From Micavibrio_A sp964539025 (lineage in GTDB: Bacteria; Pseudomonadota; Alphaproteobacteria; Micavibrionales; Micavibrionaceae): a stretch of 64,000 bases of DNA. Under the pieces are notes generated by a model, which ran no database searches, had not been told where the DNA came from, and worked only from the letters and a program-made list of their open reading frames with translations. The stretch spans positions 1-64,000 of the forward strand of contig CAZIFA010000007.1 in assembly GCA_964539025.1 (NCBI GenBank), read 5' to 3'. How positions within the stretch are numbered: position 1 is the stretch's first letter; the number at the start of each line of letters is the position of its first letter. Shown here in pieces: positions 8,456 through 16,351 of this stretch. The position numbers and the translations under genes were made by a program.

Positions 8456-9397
8456 ATGAGCCAGCTGGAATTTGAAAAGCCGATCCTCGAACTCGAGGGC
8501 AAGATTGCCGAGCTTCGAAATATGGGCAGCGATTCTTCCATCAGCATCACCGAGGAAGTTGGCCGGATGCAGGCGAAGGTTTCCAAACTTTTGCACACGA
8601 CCTACGGCAAGCTGACGCCTGCGCAAAAAGTGCAAGTCGCGCGTCACCAGAACCGCCCGCATTTCTTGGATTATGTCGGCGGCATGATCACAGATTTCAC
8701 GCCGCTCGCGGGTGACCGCAACTTCGCCGAAGACCAAGCGCTGCTCGGCGGCCTCGGACGTTTCAACGGACAGTCCGTCGTCATCATGGGACATGAGCGC
8801 GGACACGATACCGAAACGCGCCTGCGTCACAATTTCGGCATGGCGCGCCCCGAAGGTTACCGCAAGGCGCAGCGCCTGATGCAGATGGCCGATCATTTTC
8901 AAATCCCGATCATCACGCTGGTTGACACGGCGGGCGCTTACCCCGGTCGCGGCGCTGAAGAACGCGGTCAGGCCGAAGCCATCGCAAAATCCATCGAAAC
9001 TTGTTTGAACGTGCATGTGCCGATCATCTCCGTCGTTATCGGCGAAGGCGGATCGGGCGGCGCTATCGCTATCGCCACCGCCGATAAAGTCTACATGCTC
9101 GAACATTCCATCTATTCGGTAATTTCGCCCGAAGGATGCGCGTCCATTCTCTGGCGTTCCGCATCGAACGCCGCCGAAGCCGCAGCCGCCCTCAAACTCA
9201 CCGCGCAGGACATGCTGGAAAACAAACTGATCGATGCGATCATCGCCGAACCTATCGGCGGCGCGCACCGTCACAAGATCGAGACCATCGAAAGCGTCGC
9301 CATGCAGATCCGCTCGGCGTTAAAAGAACTCACGCCATGGGATGCGGGTGCTATCAAAAAATCCCGCGCCAAAAAATTTCTGGCCATGGGGCGGTAA
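8456..9397 (+). CDS. accA: Acetyl-CoA carboxylase carboxyltransferase subunit alpha
   Basis: The alpha subunit of the heterotetrameric carboxyltransferase, which moves the carboxyl group from biotin to acetyl-CoA to make malonyl-CoA for fatty acid synthesis. The 313-aa length is usual. Visible signatures are the N-terminal coiled LEFEKPILELEGKIAEL and the crotonase-like core, with VDTAGAYPGRGAEERGQ, GEGGSGGAIAIATADKV and YSVISPEGCASILW. There is no neighbouring acc gene; it stands alone between repeats. Confidence 0.97.
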   Translation: MSQLEFEKPILELEGKIAELRNMGSDSSISITEEVGRMQAKVSKLLHTTYGKLTPAQKVQVARHQNRPHFLDYVGGMITDFTPLAGDRNFAEDQALLGGLGRFNGQSVVIMGHERGHDTETRLRHNFGMARPEGYRKAQRLMQMADHFQIPIITLVDTAGAYPGRGAEERGQAEAIAKSIETCLNVHVPIISVVIGEGGSGGAIAIATADKVYMLEHSIYSVISPEGCASILWRSASNAAEAAAALKLTAQDMLENKLIDAIIAEPIGGAHRHKIETIESVAMQIRSALKELTPWDAGAIKKSRAKKFLAMGR

Positions 9398-9445
9398 CTT
9401 CCCATCGCTGTGCCCCTCCCCTGTCATCCCGTAACCCCACCCCAG

Positions 9446-9564
9446 TGTCATCCCGAGCGTCTTGTCCGGCGAAGCCCGCAGGGCGAAGACGGAAGCCGAG
9501 GGATCTTTGGCGGAACGATCATGAAAAGATCCCTCCACTTCGCTACGCTGCGGTCGGGATGACA
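9446..9564. repeat. Palindromic intergenic repeat, family B
   Basis: Ends are TGTCATCCCGAG and CGGGATGACA, with GAGGGATCTTT and its complement AAAAGATCCCTC in the arms. Other family B copies are at 15818, 16226 and 33660. A short extra half-copy sits at 9422. Confidence 0.85.
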
Positions 9565-9572
9565 ATGAGCAT

Positions 9573-9608
9573 AAAAAAACCCTCCGATATGCGGAGGGTT
9601 TTGTTTTT
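9573..9608. terminator. Bidirectional Rho-independent terminator
   Basis: AACCCTCCG ATAT(G) CGGAGGGTT is flanked by A-runs and T-runs. It serves accA on the plus strand and the ribbon-helix-helix gene on the minus strand. Confidence 0.8.
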
Positions 9609-9622
9609 ATGATCAAAAAATA

Positions 9623-10009
9623 TTAAGCGGCGACTTGTTCGGTCATCGGTGCGGGCTTCGTCGCCGATGCCATGCTCCGCTCATGCCATCCGGCGCGGCG
9701 TTTCATGGAATCGAACGATCCATGCCCTGCCCGTCCGTGACCGTCTTCGGTGGTCGCGGCGCGGAAATACAGCATCAGGAACACGCGGATCGCCGCCGTG
9801 AGCGACGTGCGCTTGTTCTTTCTAAAACCGATCAACGAGCACAGCTCATGAATGGAGCAGTTTTCCCGAAGGGAGATTTCTTTGAGCGCGCGCCACATTT
9901 CAGGCTCCAGCCTGACCGAGGTGCGACGTCCGCTGACCGTAATATTACGCGATACCAGTGTACTTCCAGAACCTGTCTCATTGTCACTTTGCAACTGATG
10001 ATACGTCAT
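9623..10009 (-). CDS. Ribbon-helix-helix domain protein
   Basis: A 128-aa protein. The ATG at 10009 has AAGGGG six bases upstream; a longer frame starting at 10060 has none. Residues around 25-75 match an alphaproteobacterial ribbon-helix-helix domain (RNITVSGRRTSVRLEPEMW, then ALKEISLRENCSIHELCSLI, then TSLTAAIRVFLMLYF), probably DNA-binding. The C-terminal third is polar and probably disordered. The target is unknown; small RHH proteins often repress their own promoter. It is monocistronic and ends at the terminator at 9573. Confidence 0.8.
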   Translation of the reverse strand: MTYHQLQSDNETGSGSTLVSRNITVSGRRTSVRLEPEMWRALKEISLRENCSIHELCSLIGFRKNKRTSLTAAIRVFLMLYFRAATTEDGHGRAGHGSFDSMKRRAGWHERSMASATKPAPMTEQVAA

Positions 10010-10087
10010 GGTTTTTCCCCTTGTTAGCGATTCACTACAGCCGATGATATATAAATGCAAAACAGTTTCAACCTATAGGTGTAGTTT

Positions 10088-10375
10088 CTACACCCTATCG
10101 TATTCATCCGGGGTCATGGCCTTGATCGAAAGGGCATGGAGGACGCCCGCATTCATCTCATTCGCCAAAAGGTCATACACCATACGCTGGCGCTCGACCC
10201 TTGTTTTTCCGGAAAACACTAGTGACACAATCAGGACATTAAAGTGGCTTTCGCCCGATCCGTCATCGCCTGCATGGCCTGCGTGACGTAAGCTGTCGTT
10301 GACTATTTCGAGCAGGATCGGTTGCAATCCTTGTGCCAGTCTTCGCTCGATACAATCCTTCATTCCTGTGGTCAT
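10088..10375 (-). CDS. bolA: BolA family protein
   Basis: A 95-aa protein with the BolA fold: N-terminal helix MKDCIERRLAQGLQPILLEI, the middle SHFNVLIVSLVFSGKTRVERQRMVYDLLANEM and the C-terminal GVLHALSIKAMTPDEY. BolA proteins pair with monothiol glutaredoxins in Fe-S cluster handling and have been linked to envelope stress. The ATG at 10375 excludes a non-homologous extension that would run into a repeat. It is divergent from the J-domain gene, and the bolA / J-protein / cobS / cobT neighbourhood is common in alphaproteobacteria. Confidence 0.9.
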   Translation of the reverse strand: MTTGMKDCIERRLAQGLQPILLEIVNDSLRHAGHAGDDGSGESHFNVLIVSLVFSGKTRVERQRMVYDLLANEMNAGVLHALSIKAMTPDEYDRV

Positions 10376-10430
10376 CTTCCAGTTTAAAGCACCAAACCCC
10401 CGGCTCTGTAAAGCGCCTTCGTCATCCCTT

Positions 10431-10560
10431 GTCACCCCCGCGGCGCGGCGAAGCCGCTGGCACAGCGGGGGTCCACAAATACAGCGCTTCGCGCTGACAT
10501 ATGGATCCCCGATGTTTTTATCCTGCTCCGCCAAAGGCTTCGCAGGATCTCGGGGATGAC
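10431..10560. repeat. Palindromic intergenic repeat, family E (long form)
   Basis: GTCACCCCCGC...GCGGGGGTCC is followed by a second unit ATGGATCCCCGA...TCGGGGATGAC. It has several internal inverted repeats and fills the gap between the divergent bolA and J-domain genes. Confidence 0.8.
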
Positions 10561-10617
10561 GGACTTTTGGAAGGAAACCTTGAAACCCGCGCGCCAAAAC
10601 ATCATAATAGTAAGGTT

Positions 10618-11226
10618 ATGCCAAAAATAAGCCTGAAACCGAAATCGCCCGAATATATCGACCCGAAAAAGAACGTCGGATCAAAGTGTTGCGACATGCC
10701 GGGCTGTGGAGCGTCGGCTGAACACAAAGCCCCGAGAGACAGGTCTTTATCCGAGCATTATTGGTTCTGCTTCGACCATGTCCGCGATTACAACGCCGCC
10801 TGGGACTTTTTTTCCGGCATGAACGACACCGAAGTCGAGGAACAAATCCTGCGCTCCATGTATGGCGACCGTCCTACGTGGCGCTATGACGTCGAGGGCG
10901 CAGCGGCCGAAAACCTCCGTCGTAAGATGTGGCAGACCTATCATTTTACCGATCAGGAACCGCCCAAGAAGGACGAAGGCCATTTCCGCGCCTCTTCCGG
11001 TGCCACGTACCAGACGCCGGAATTTGAAGCGCTGACCCTTATGGACCTCGAACCGCCCGTCACGCTGGATGGCATCAAGGCGCGGTATAAGGAACTGGCC
11101 AAGAAATATCATCCGGACCTAAACCCCGGCGACAAAAAAGCCGAAGACCTTCTCAAAACCATCAACATGGCCTATACCATTCTCAAACTTTCCTATGCGA
11201 AATTTGAGAAGCTGGATGCCCGATAG
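10618..11226 (+). CDS. J-domain (DnaJ-like) protein
   Basis: A 202-aa protein beginning MPKISLKPKSPEYIDPK. The C-terminal 60 residues form a J domain with the diagnostic HPD in YKELAKKYHPDLNPGDKKAEDLLKTIN, so it should stimulate DnaK ATPase. The N-terminal part has conserved Cys residues (SKCCDMPGCGASAEHKAP, HYWFCFDHVRDYN) that may bind metal. It ends inside the start of purC, so the two are translationally coupled. This J protein next to CobS/CobT recurs in alphaproteobacteria and may serve that AAA+ complex (inference). Confidence 0.88.
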   Translation: MPKISLKPKSPEYIDPKKNVGSKCCDMPGCGASAEHKAPRDRSLSEHYWFCFDHVRDYNAAWDFFSGMNDTEVEEQILRSMYGDRPTWRYDVEGAAAENLRRKMWQTYHFTDQEPPKKDEGHFRASSGATYQTPEFEALTLMDLEPPVTLDGIKARYKELAKKYHPDLNPGDKKAEDLLKTINMAYTILKLSYAKFEKLDAR

Positions 11227-12184
11227 CCAAAACATATTTCCCGACGCATCGAACCTGCCGCTGCCCAGACATTATCCGGGCAAAGTGCGGGATACGTATG
11301 ATTTGGGCGATGGTCGCATGGTGTTCGTCACATCGGATCGTTTGAGCGCGTTCGACCGCGCCATCACAGCCGTGCCGCACAAGGGCGCCATACTGAACGG
11401 CATCGCGCGCTTCTGGTTTGATCGCACAACCGACATCGTTCCCAACCACATCATCTCCTATCCCGATCCGAACGTGATGATCGTAAAAAAGCTGAACATG
11501 CTGCCTATCGAAGTCGTCGTGCGGGCTTATATGACAGGCTCCACCGGCACATCGATCTGGACGAAATATAAAAACGGCGAACGGGAAATGTACGGCCACA
11601 AATTCCCCGAAAGCATGGTAAAAAACCAGAAACTCCCGCAAACCATCATCACGCCGACGACCAAAGGCAAATCCGATGACCCTATTTCATCCGCCGACAT
11701 TGTAAAATCTGGCCTCGTCGAAAAATCATTGTGGGAACAAACGGAACGCACGGCGCTCGCTCTTTTTGCACGCGGTCAGGAAATCGCCGCCGGGCAAGGA
11801 TTAATTCTGGTCGATACAAAATACGAATTCGGCACAGATGAAAACGGCGTCCTGCACATCGCCGATGAAATCCACACGCCGGATTCCTCCCGTTACTGGG
11901 TCGCCGCGACCTATCCCGAACGTTTCGCCGCAGGACAAGACCCCGAAGGGCTCGATAAGGAATTCGCCCGCCTGTGGCTAACCGAGCGCATGCAAGACGC
12001 CTATAAAAGCCCCCTGCCGACCATCACCGATGCAGATAGGGATATGTTCAGCCGCAAATATCAGGATTTATACCACCGCGTCACGGGGCAGGAATTCACG
12101 CCCGCCGATCCCCAAACGCCCGTCATGGAACGTGTGCTCCGCAACCTCAAATCCGCCCTGCCGGACCTTGTAAAAGCCGCCTGA
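11216..12184 (+). CDS. purC: Phosphoribosylaminoimidazole-succinocarboxamide synthase
   Basis: Makes SAICAR from CAIR, aspartate and ATP in purine synthesis. The start at 11216 (MPDSQNIFPDAS) overlaps the J-gene stop by 11 bases. At 322 aa this is the longer type, rather than the roughly 235-aa E. coli type. Signatures are PGKVRDTYDLGDGRMVFVTSDRLSAFD, PIEVVVRAYMTGSTGTSIW and LILVDTKYEFG...IADEIHTPDSSRYW. An upstream in-frame ATG at 11195 lies deeper in the J gene and is less likely. Confidence 0.96.
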   Translation: MPDSQNIFPDASNLPLPRHYPGKVRDTYDLGDGRMVFVTSDRLSAFDRAITAVPHKGAILNGIARFWFDRTTDIVPNHIISYPDPNVMIVKKLNMLPIEVVVRAYMTGSTGTSIWTKYKNGEREMYGHKFPESMVKNQKLPQTIITPTTKGKSDDPISSADIVKSGLVEKSLWEQTERTALALFARGQEIAAGQGLILVDTKYEFGTDENGVLHIADEIHTPDSSRYWVAATYPERFAAGQDPEGLDKEFARLWLTERMQDAYKSPLPTITDADRDMFSRKYQDLYHRVTGQEFTPADPQTPVMERVLRNLKSALPDLVKAA

Positions 12185-12220
12185 ACCTTCTAATCTATTG
12201 GCCTGATATGAAAGAAAACC

Positions 12221-13246
12221 ATGGCCGATAACCTGCAAAAAGAAAAAGAACCGATGCACGCCTCCTTTGACATCACGAAAGTGGTGAACAAGGAAGGCAA
12301 ATACACGACCATTCCGGACACGAAATACAATGTCCGCAAAACCTTCGGGCTGGATGTCGACTGGGATGTGCCGGGCTTCAAGGAAAACACGCAAAACGTG
12401 CCGGAAGTTGATAACACCTATCATTTCGATCACGTTACGACGATGGCGATTTTGGCAGGCTTCGCGCATAACCGCCGCACGATGGTACAGGGTTATCACG
12501 GCACAGGGAAATCGACACACATCGAACAGGTCGCTGCCCGCCTTAACTGGCCATGCGTGCGTATCAACCTCGACTCCCACGTTTCGCGTATCGATCTGCT
12601 CGGCAAAGACATGATTGTTTTGCGCGAAGGCAAACAATTGACCGAATATCAAGAAGGCCTTCTGCCATGGGCGATTCAAAACCCCGTCGCGCTGGTGTTC
12701 GATGAATATGATGCGGGCCGTCCCGACGTTATGTTTGTAATTCAGCGCGTTCTGGAATCCGAAGGCCGTTTGACGCTGCTCGATCAAAACAAGGTTATCC
12801 GCCCGCACCCGGCGTTTCGCTTGTTCGCCACCGCCAACACGGTCGGCCTTGGCGACACCACGGGCCTCTATCACGGCACGCAGCAGATCAACCAGGCGCA
12901 GATGGACCGCTGGAACATCGTCGCGCAATTGAACTATCTCGAACACGATGTCGAAACCGACATCATGCTGCGTAAAGTTCCGCAACTGAACACGGCACAG
13001 GGAAAGGAACTTGTTTCCGCCATGGTGCGCATGGCCGATTTAACCCGCGCAGGATTCATCAACGGCGATCTGTCCACCGTCATGTCGCCGCGTACGGTGC
13101 TGAGCTGGGTCGAAAACTACGTTATCTTCGGCGACCGCGACCTTGCCTTCCGTTTCGCCTTTATGAACAAATGCGATGAAATGGAATGGCCGACGCTCGC
13201 GGAATATTACCAACGCTGCTTTGGCGTGGAATTATTGAAGAAATAA
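12221..13246 (+). CDS. cobS: CobS-type AAA+ ATPase (cobaltochelatase subunit homologue)
   Basis: A 341-aa protein with Walker A GYHGTGKSTHIEQVAARL (about residue 95), Walker B VALVFDEYDAGRPDV and sensor region FATANTVGLGDTTGLYHGTQ. In aerobic cobalamin synthesis CobS and CobT form the ATPase ring that drives cobalt insertion by CobN. No cobN or other cob gene is visible here, and many alphaproteobacteria keep a CobST pair outside the cobalamin cluster, so its client may differ. cobT follows, separated by two small genes. Confidence 0.9.
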   Translation: MADNLQKEKEPMHASFDITKVVNKEGKYTTIPDTKYNVRKTFGLDVDWDVPGFKENTQNVPEVDNTYHFDHVTTMAILAGFAHNRRTMVQGYHGTGKSTHIEQVAARLNWPCVRINLDSHVSRIDLLGKDMIVLREGKQLTEYQEGLLPWAIQNPVALVFDEYDAGRPDVMFVIQRVLESEGRLTLLDQNKVIRPHPAFRLFATANTVGLGDTTGLYHGTQQINQAQMDRWNIVAQLNYLEHDVETDIMLRKVPQLNTAQGKELVSAMVRMADLTRAGFINGDLSTVMSPRTVLSWVENYVIFGDRDLAFRFAFMNKCDEMEWPTLAEYYQRCFGVELLKK

Positions 13247-13314
13247 AGAAAGTGATAATGGGCATGATAACCCAAGAGTTTTTGGGTTGGGCTATTGAAA
13301 AAAATAACCCCTGA

Positions 13315-13380
13315 TGTCATTCTGAGGGAGTCAAGCGACCGAAGGATTTCATGAGATTCTTCGCTTCGCTCAGGATGACA
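13315..13380. repeat. Palindromic intergenic repeat, family C
   Basis: Ends are TGTCATTCTGAG and CTCAGGATGACA, with centre GATTTCATGAGATTC. Other family C copies are at 22909, 30453, 31243 and 50321, and inside trmD at 53664. Confidence 0.85.
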
Positions 13381-13403
13381 ATTTATAGATACAGGAGAAC
13401 CCC

Positions 13404-13511
13404 ATGGGTAAATCACAAGACGCCAGAAAAGAAACCAAGAAAAAACCGACGAAAACGCCTGCCGAAAAGAAATTGGCCAAGCAGGAAAAGAAAGCGGCTA
13501 GAAATAAATAA
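13404..13511 (+). CDS. 35-aa lysine-rich microprotein
   Basis: Begins MGKSQDARKETKKKPTKTPA and continues in Lys/Ala repeats; 14 of 35 residues are lysine. AGGAGAACCCC directly precedes the ATG, a strong ribosome site. Similar short Lys-rich reading frames (MGKSxDxKKETKKKP type) are widespread in proteobacteria, but no function is known to me. It lies between cobS and a convergent orphan gene, right after a family C repeat. Confidence 0.7.
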   Translation: MGKSQDARKETKKKPTKTPAEKKLAKQEKKAARNK

Positions 13512-13522
13512 GCTGAATTAGC

Positions 13523-13900
13523 TTAATGCATTACATGCGGTCGGCCACGGCCTAAAAAAGTAACGTTGCCGTCTGTGGTGCCTGCTTGTAGTGCATTCCC
13601 CAGCCTGGCTTCTTCTCGCTGAACCTCTTGCGCGAACGGGCCGAAATCTTCGAGTGCCTCGTATAACGGTGCCATATTGGCATTATTTTCGGGACAGTCA
13701 CCGCGTGATTTTGCCATATGCACCGCTGCCATCGCATCCTCCATGGCCACACTCTCTAAAGCCCCCTTCGAAGCGATATAAAAATATTGTCGGAGGGTTT
13801 TCTCGCACATGGCGTTGGACAAGATGGTCAGCGTCGGTTTTGCCTGTCCGCGGCCCGATAAAAACAAATCGATAAATTTCTGGCGTTCCATCAAATCCAT
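13523..13900 (-). CDS. Orphan soluble protein (125 aa)
   Basis: The ATG at 13900 (MDLMERQKFIDLFL) has AAGGGG six bases upstream, better placed than the in-frame ATG at 13918. The protein is helical, with two cysteines and a C-terminal FLGRGRPHVMH. It has no signal peptide. It lies on the opposite strand between cobS and cobT and is divergent from cobT by 38 bases, so it may share a promoter region with cobT. I recognise no family. Confidence 0.6.
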   Translation of the reverse strand: MDLMERQKFIDLFLSGRGQAKPTLTILSNAMCEKTLRQYFYIASKGALESVAMEDAMAAVHMAKSRGDCPENNANMAPLYEALEDFGPFAQEVQREEARLGNALQAGTTDGNVTFLGRGRPHVMH

Positions 13901-13938
13901 ATTGTACCCCTTATACATTTATGTAATTTTGATCATAA

Positions 13939-15810
13939 ATGACGACCAAAGACAAAGAAAATTCTGCCGAAGACTTCAAAAACTCCACCGCCGCGACTCT
14001 GCGCGCGATGGCGGAGCAGCGCCATATGGCCGTGACCTTCTCCGCCGCTGAAACCCCCGAATACCAGACCCCGCCCAATGCCGAGGCCACGCGCCTGCCC
14101 CTGCCGCCGCTGGTCATGGATGAAACCGCGCGGGCGGTGATGCGCGGCGCGTCCGATGCCAAGGCGCTGCGCCTTAAACACCACAATCGCAAACTCCATC
14201 TTAAAAACGCGCCCACAGACCAGAATGCCGCGACAATCTTCGAAGCACTGGAAACCGCGCGGTACGAAGCGCTCGGCATGAACCAGATGAAGGGCGTCGA
14301 AAACAACTTGAACAAAGTGCTCGATGAGAAAGCCAAACGCCTTGGTTATGAAACCGTTGCCAAGCGCGATGACGCCGCGATGGCCGACGCCATCCACGCT
14401 ATCGCCCGCATAAAATTGACCGGCGAAAAGATGCCTGCGCATATGAAAGGCCTCGTCGATCAATGGCAACCATTCATAGATTCCAAACTCGGCAAGGATG
14501 GCTTTAACAAACTCATTCCTTTGCTGAACGATCAAAAAGCCTACGCCAAATCTTCGCGCGATCTGCTTTCGCTTCTCGATATGAACACGGGCGATGGCGC
14601 GGATGATACGAATGAGAGCGGTGAACAGGACGAAGACGCGCAAGGGCCGGAAGACCAGCCGCCTGAAAACAGCGAAGAAAAAAAGGAAGAAAAATCCGCC
14701 GACGGATCGGATCAAAAAGACGCCGCCGATGATTCCGATATCTCCGAAACGCCCGATGAAACCGAAATGGGCGATACGGATGATCGCGAATTTGGTGAAC
14801 CGACGGAAGGCGACAATCCTGCCGAAATGATGACGCGCAGGAACGATGGCCCCGTTGATCCGCACGGCAATAAATACGTCATATATACCACGCAGTTCGA
14901 TGAAATCGTCAATGCGGAAGACTTGGCCGATCCCGGTGAACTCACCCGCCTGCGCCATTTGCTCGATCAGCAAATGCAACCCTATCAGGGCGTGGCATCC
15001 AAACTCGCCAACCGCTTGCAGCGCAAACTCATGGCGCGCCAGCAACGCTCATGGCTGTTCGATCAGGAAGAAGGCTATATCGATTCTGCGAAGCTTTCGC
15101 GCATGATCGCAAACCCCACGATCAACCTGACCTTCAAAAAAGAAAAGCAGACGGATTTTCGCGACACGATTGTTTCGCTACTGATCGACAATTCCGGCTC
15201 GATGCGCGGGAGGCCCATCGCTATCGCGGCGATGTGCACGGACATTCTCGCTAAAACGCTCGAACGTTGCGGTGTAAAGGTGGAAATTCTCGGCTTCACC
15301 ACCCGTGCGTGGAAAGGCGGCAAGAGCCGCGATCTGTGGATCGAACGCGGCCGTGAAAAACATCCGGGTCGCCTCAACGATCTGCGCCATATCGTTTATA
15401 AAAACGCCGATGCGCCTCTGCGCCGCGCGCATAAAAATTTCGGCTTGATGCTCAAAGAAGGCGTCTTGAAAGAAAACATCGACGGCGAAGCGCTCGTCTG
15501 GGCGCATAACCGCCTCGCCCGCCGCCCGGAACAACGCAAGATTTTGATGATCATTTCGGATGGCGCCCCGGTGGACGATTCAACGCTCTCGGTCAATCCA
15601 TCGAATATTCTCGAACGCGATCTTCACACCGTCATCCAATGGATCGAAGGGTTGAAACAGGTGGAACTGACCGCCATCGGCATCGGCCATGACGTTACGC
15701 GCTATTATTCCCGCGCCATGACGATCACGGATGCCGATGAACTAGCTTCAGCGCTCATTGATCGGCTAGAAGGATTGTTCGAACTCGACAACCCTCGAAA
15801 GCGGGCTTAA
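13939..15810 (+). CDS. cobT: CobT-type VWA-domain protein (cobaltochelatase subunit homologue)
   Basis: A 623-aa protein with the CobT layout: an N-terminal helical domain, a very acidic low-complexity middle (about residues 215-300, rich in Glu/Asp), and a C-terminal von Willebrand A domain. That domain has the MIDAS motif SLLIDNSGSMRGRPIAIAA and a second metal-site segment KILMIISDGAPVDDSTLS. It partners CobS in an AAA+/VWA chelatase-like complex. Length and architecture match the family. It ends just before a family B repeat. Confidence 0.92.
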   Translation: MTTKDKENSAEDFKNSTAATLRAMAEQRHMAVTFSAAETPEYQTPPNAEATRLPLPPLVMDETARAVMRGASDAKALRLKHHNRKLHLKNAPTDQNAATIFEALETARYEALGMNQMKGVENNLNKVLDEKAKRLGYETVAKRDDAAMADAIHAIARIKLTGEKMPAHMKGLVDQWQPFIDSKLGKDGFNKLIPLLNDQKAYAKSSRDLLSLLDMNTGDGADDTNESGEQDEDAQGPEDQPPENSEEKKEEKSADGSDQKDAADDSDISETPDETEMGDTDDREFGEPTEGDNPAEMMTRRNDGPVDPHGNKYVIYTTQFDEIVNAEDLADPGELTRLRHLLDQQMQPYQGVASKLANRLQRKLMARQQRSWLFDQEEGYIDSAKLSRMIANPTINLTFKKEKQTDFRDTIVSLLIDNSGSMRGRPIAIAAMCTDILAKTLERCGVKVEILGFTTRAWKGGKSRDLWIERGREKHPGRLNDLRHIVYKNADAPLRRAHKNFGLMLKEGVLKENIDGEALVWAHNRLARRPEQRKILMIISDGAPVDDSTLSVNPSNILERDLHTVIQWIEGLKQVELTAIGIGHDVTRYYSRAMTITDADELASALIDRLEGLFELDNPRKRA

Positions 15811-15817
15811 CCCTCAC

Positions 15818-15905
15818 TGTCATCCCGACCGGAGCGCAGCGAAGTGGAGGGATCTTTCCCTTTTGATTGCCTAAAAAAGATCCCTCGACTTCGCTCGGGA
15901 TGACA
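15818..15905. repeat. Palindromic intergenic repeat, family B
   Basis: TGTCATCCCGACCGGAGCGC...GAGGGATCTTT is paired with AAAAGATCCCTCGACTTCGC...CGGGATGACA. It is the left copy of a pair bracketing the GIY-YIG gene. Confidence 0.88.
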
Positions 15906-15919
15906 TTTAATTTGGCGGC

Positions 15920-16204
15920 ATGAAGGATTATTACGTTTACATCCTTGCCAACTGGACAGACGATGTTTTGTATATCGGTATGACAAACGACCTTCCACGC
16001 CGCCTGTGGGAACATAAAAATCATGCCGTTAAGGGGTTTACCAATAAATATAATGTTGAAAAAATCGTCTATTTCGAACAATGTTCCGAGGTGAACGTCG
16101 CTATTGAACGTGAAAAACAGCTAAAACGCTGGCGCCGGGATAAAAAGGTAGAATTGATTGAAAGAATGAATCCCCAATGGGACGACTTATCGGAAAGATG
16201 GTAA
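15920..16204 (+). CDS. GIY-YIG domain nuclease, stand-alone
   Basis: A 94-aa protein made only of a GIY-YIG nuclease domain: YYVYILANWTDD...VLYIGMTNDLPRRLWEHK supplies the two motif strands and the catalytic Arg, and the metal-binding Glu lies in AIEREKQLKRW. Short solitary members of this superfamily are common in bacteria, and their substrates are mostly unknown. It is bracketed by two family B palindromes 15-22 bases away on either side, the only gene in the window so framed. The upstream ribosome site is weak. Confidence 0.88.
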   Translation: MKDYYVYILANWTDDVLYIGMTNDLPRRLWEHKNHAVKGFTNKYNVEKIVYFEQCSEVNVAIEREKQLKRWRRDKKVELIERMNPQWDDLSERW

Positions 16205-16225
16205 CGTAGGAAAACCTTCCCCTCA

Positions 16226-16330
16226 TGTCATCCCGACCGGAGCGTAGCGAAGTGGAGGGATCTTTGGCCGCAAACGGAGAGGACAAAGATCCCTCCACTC
16301 CGGACCTAAGGTCCTTCGGTCGGGATGACA
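16226..16330. repeat. Palindromic intergenic repeat, family B
   Basis: TGTCATCCCGACCGGAGCGT...GAGGGATCTTT is paired with AAAGATCCCTCC...TCGGGATGACA. It is the right copy flanking the GIY-YIG gene and runs up to the hisS leader. Confidence 0.88.
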
Positions 16331-16351
16331 AAAAATAAAGAATGTAAGCGC

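Noticed and set aside
13933..15045. Long minus-strand frame inside cobT
   Set aside because: It arises from the acidic GA-rich codons of CobT; Phe/Arg-rich product without any family pattern.
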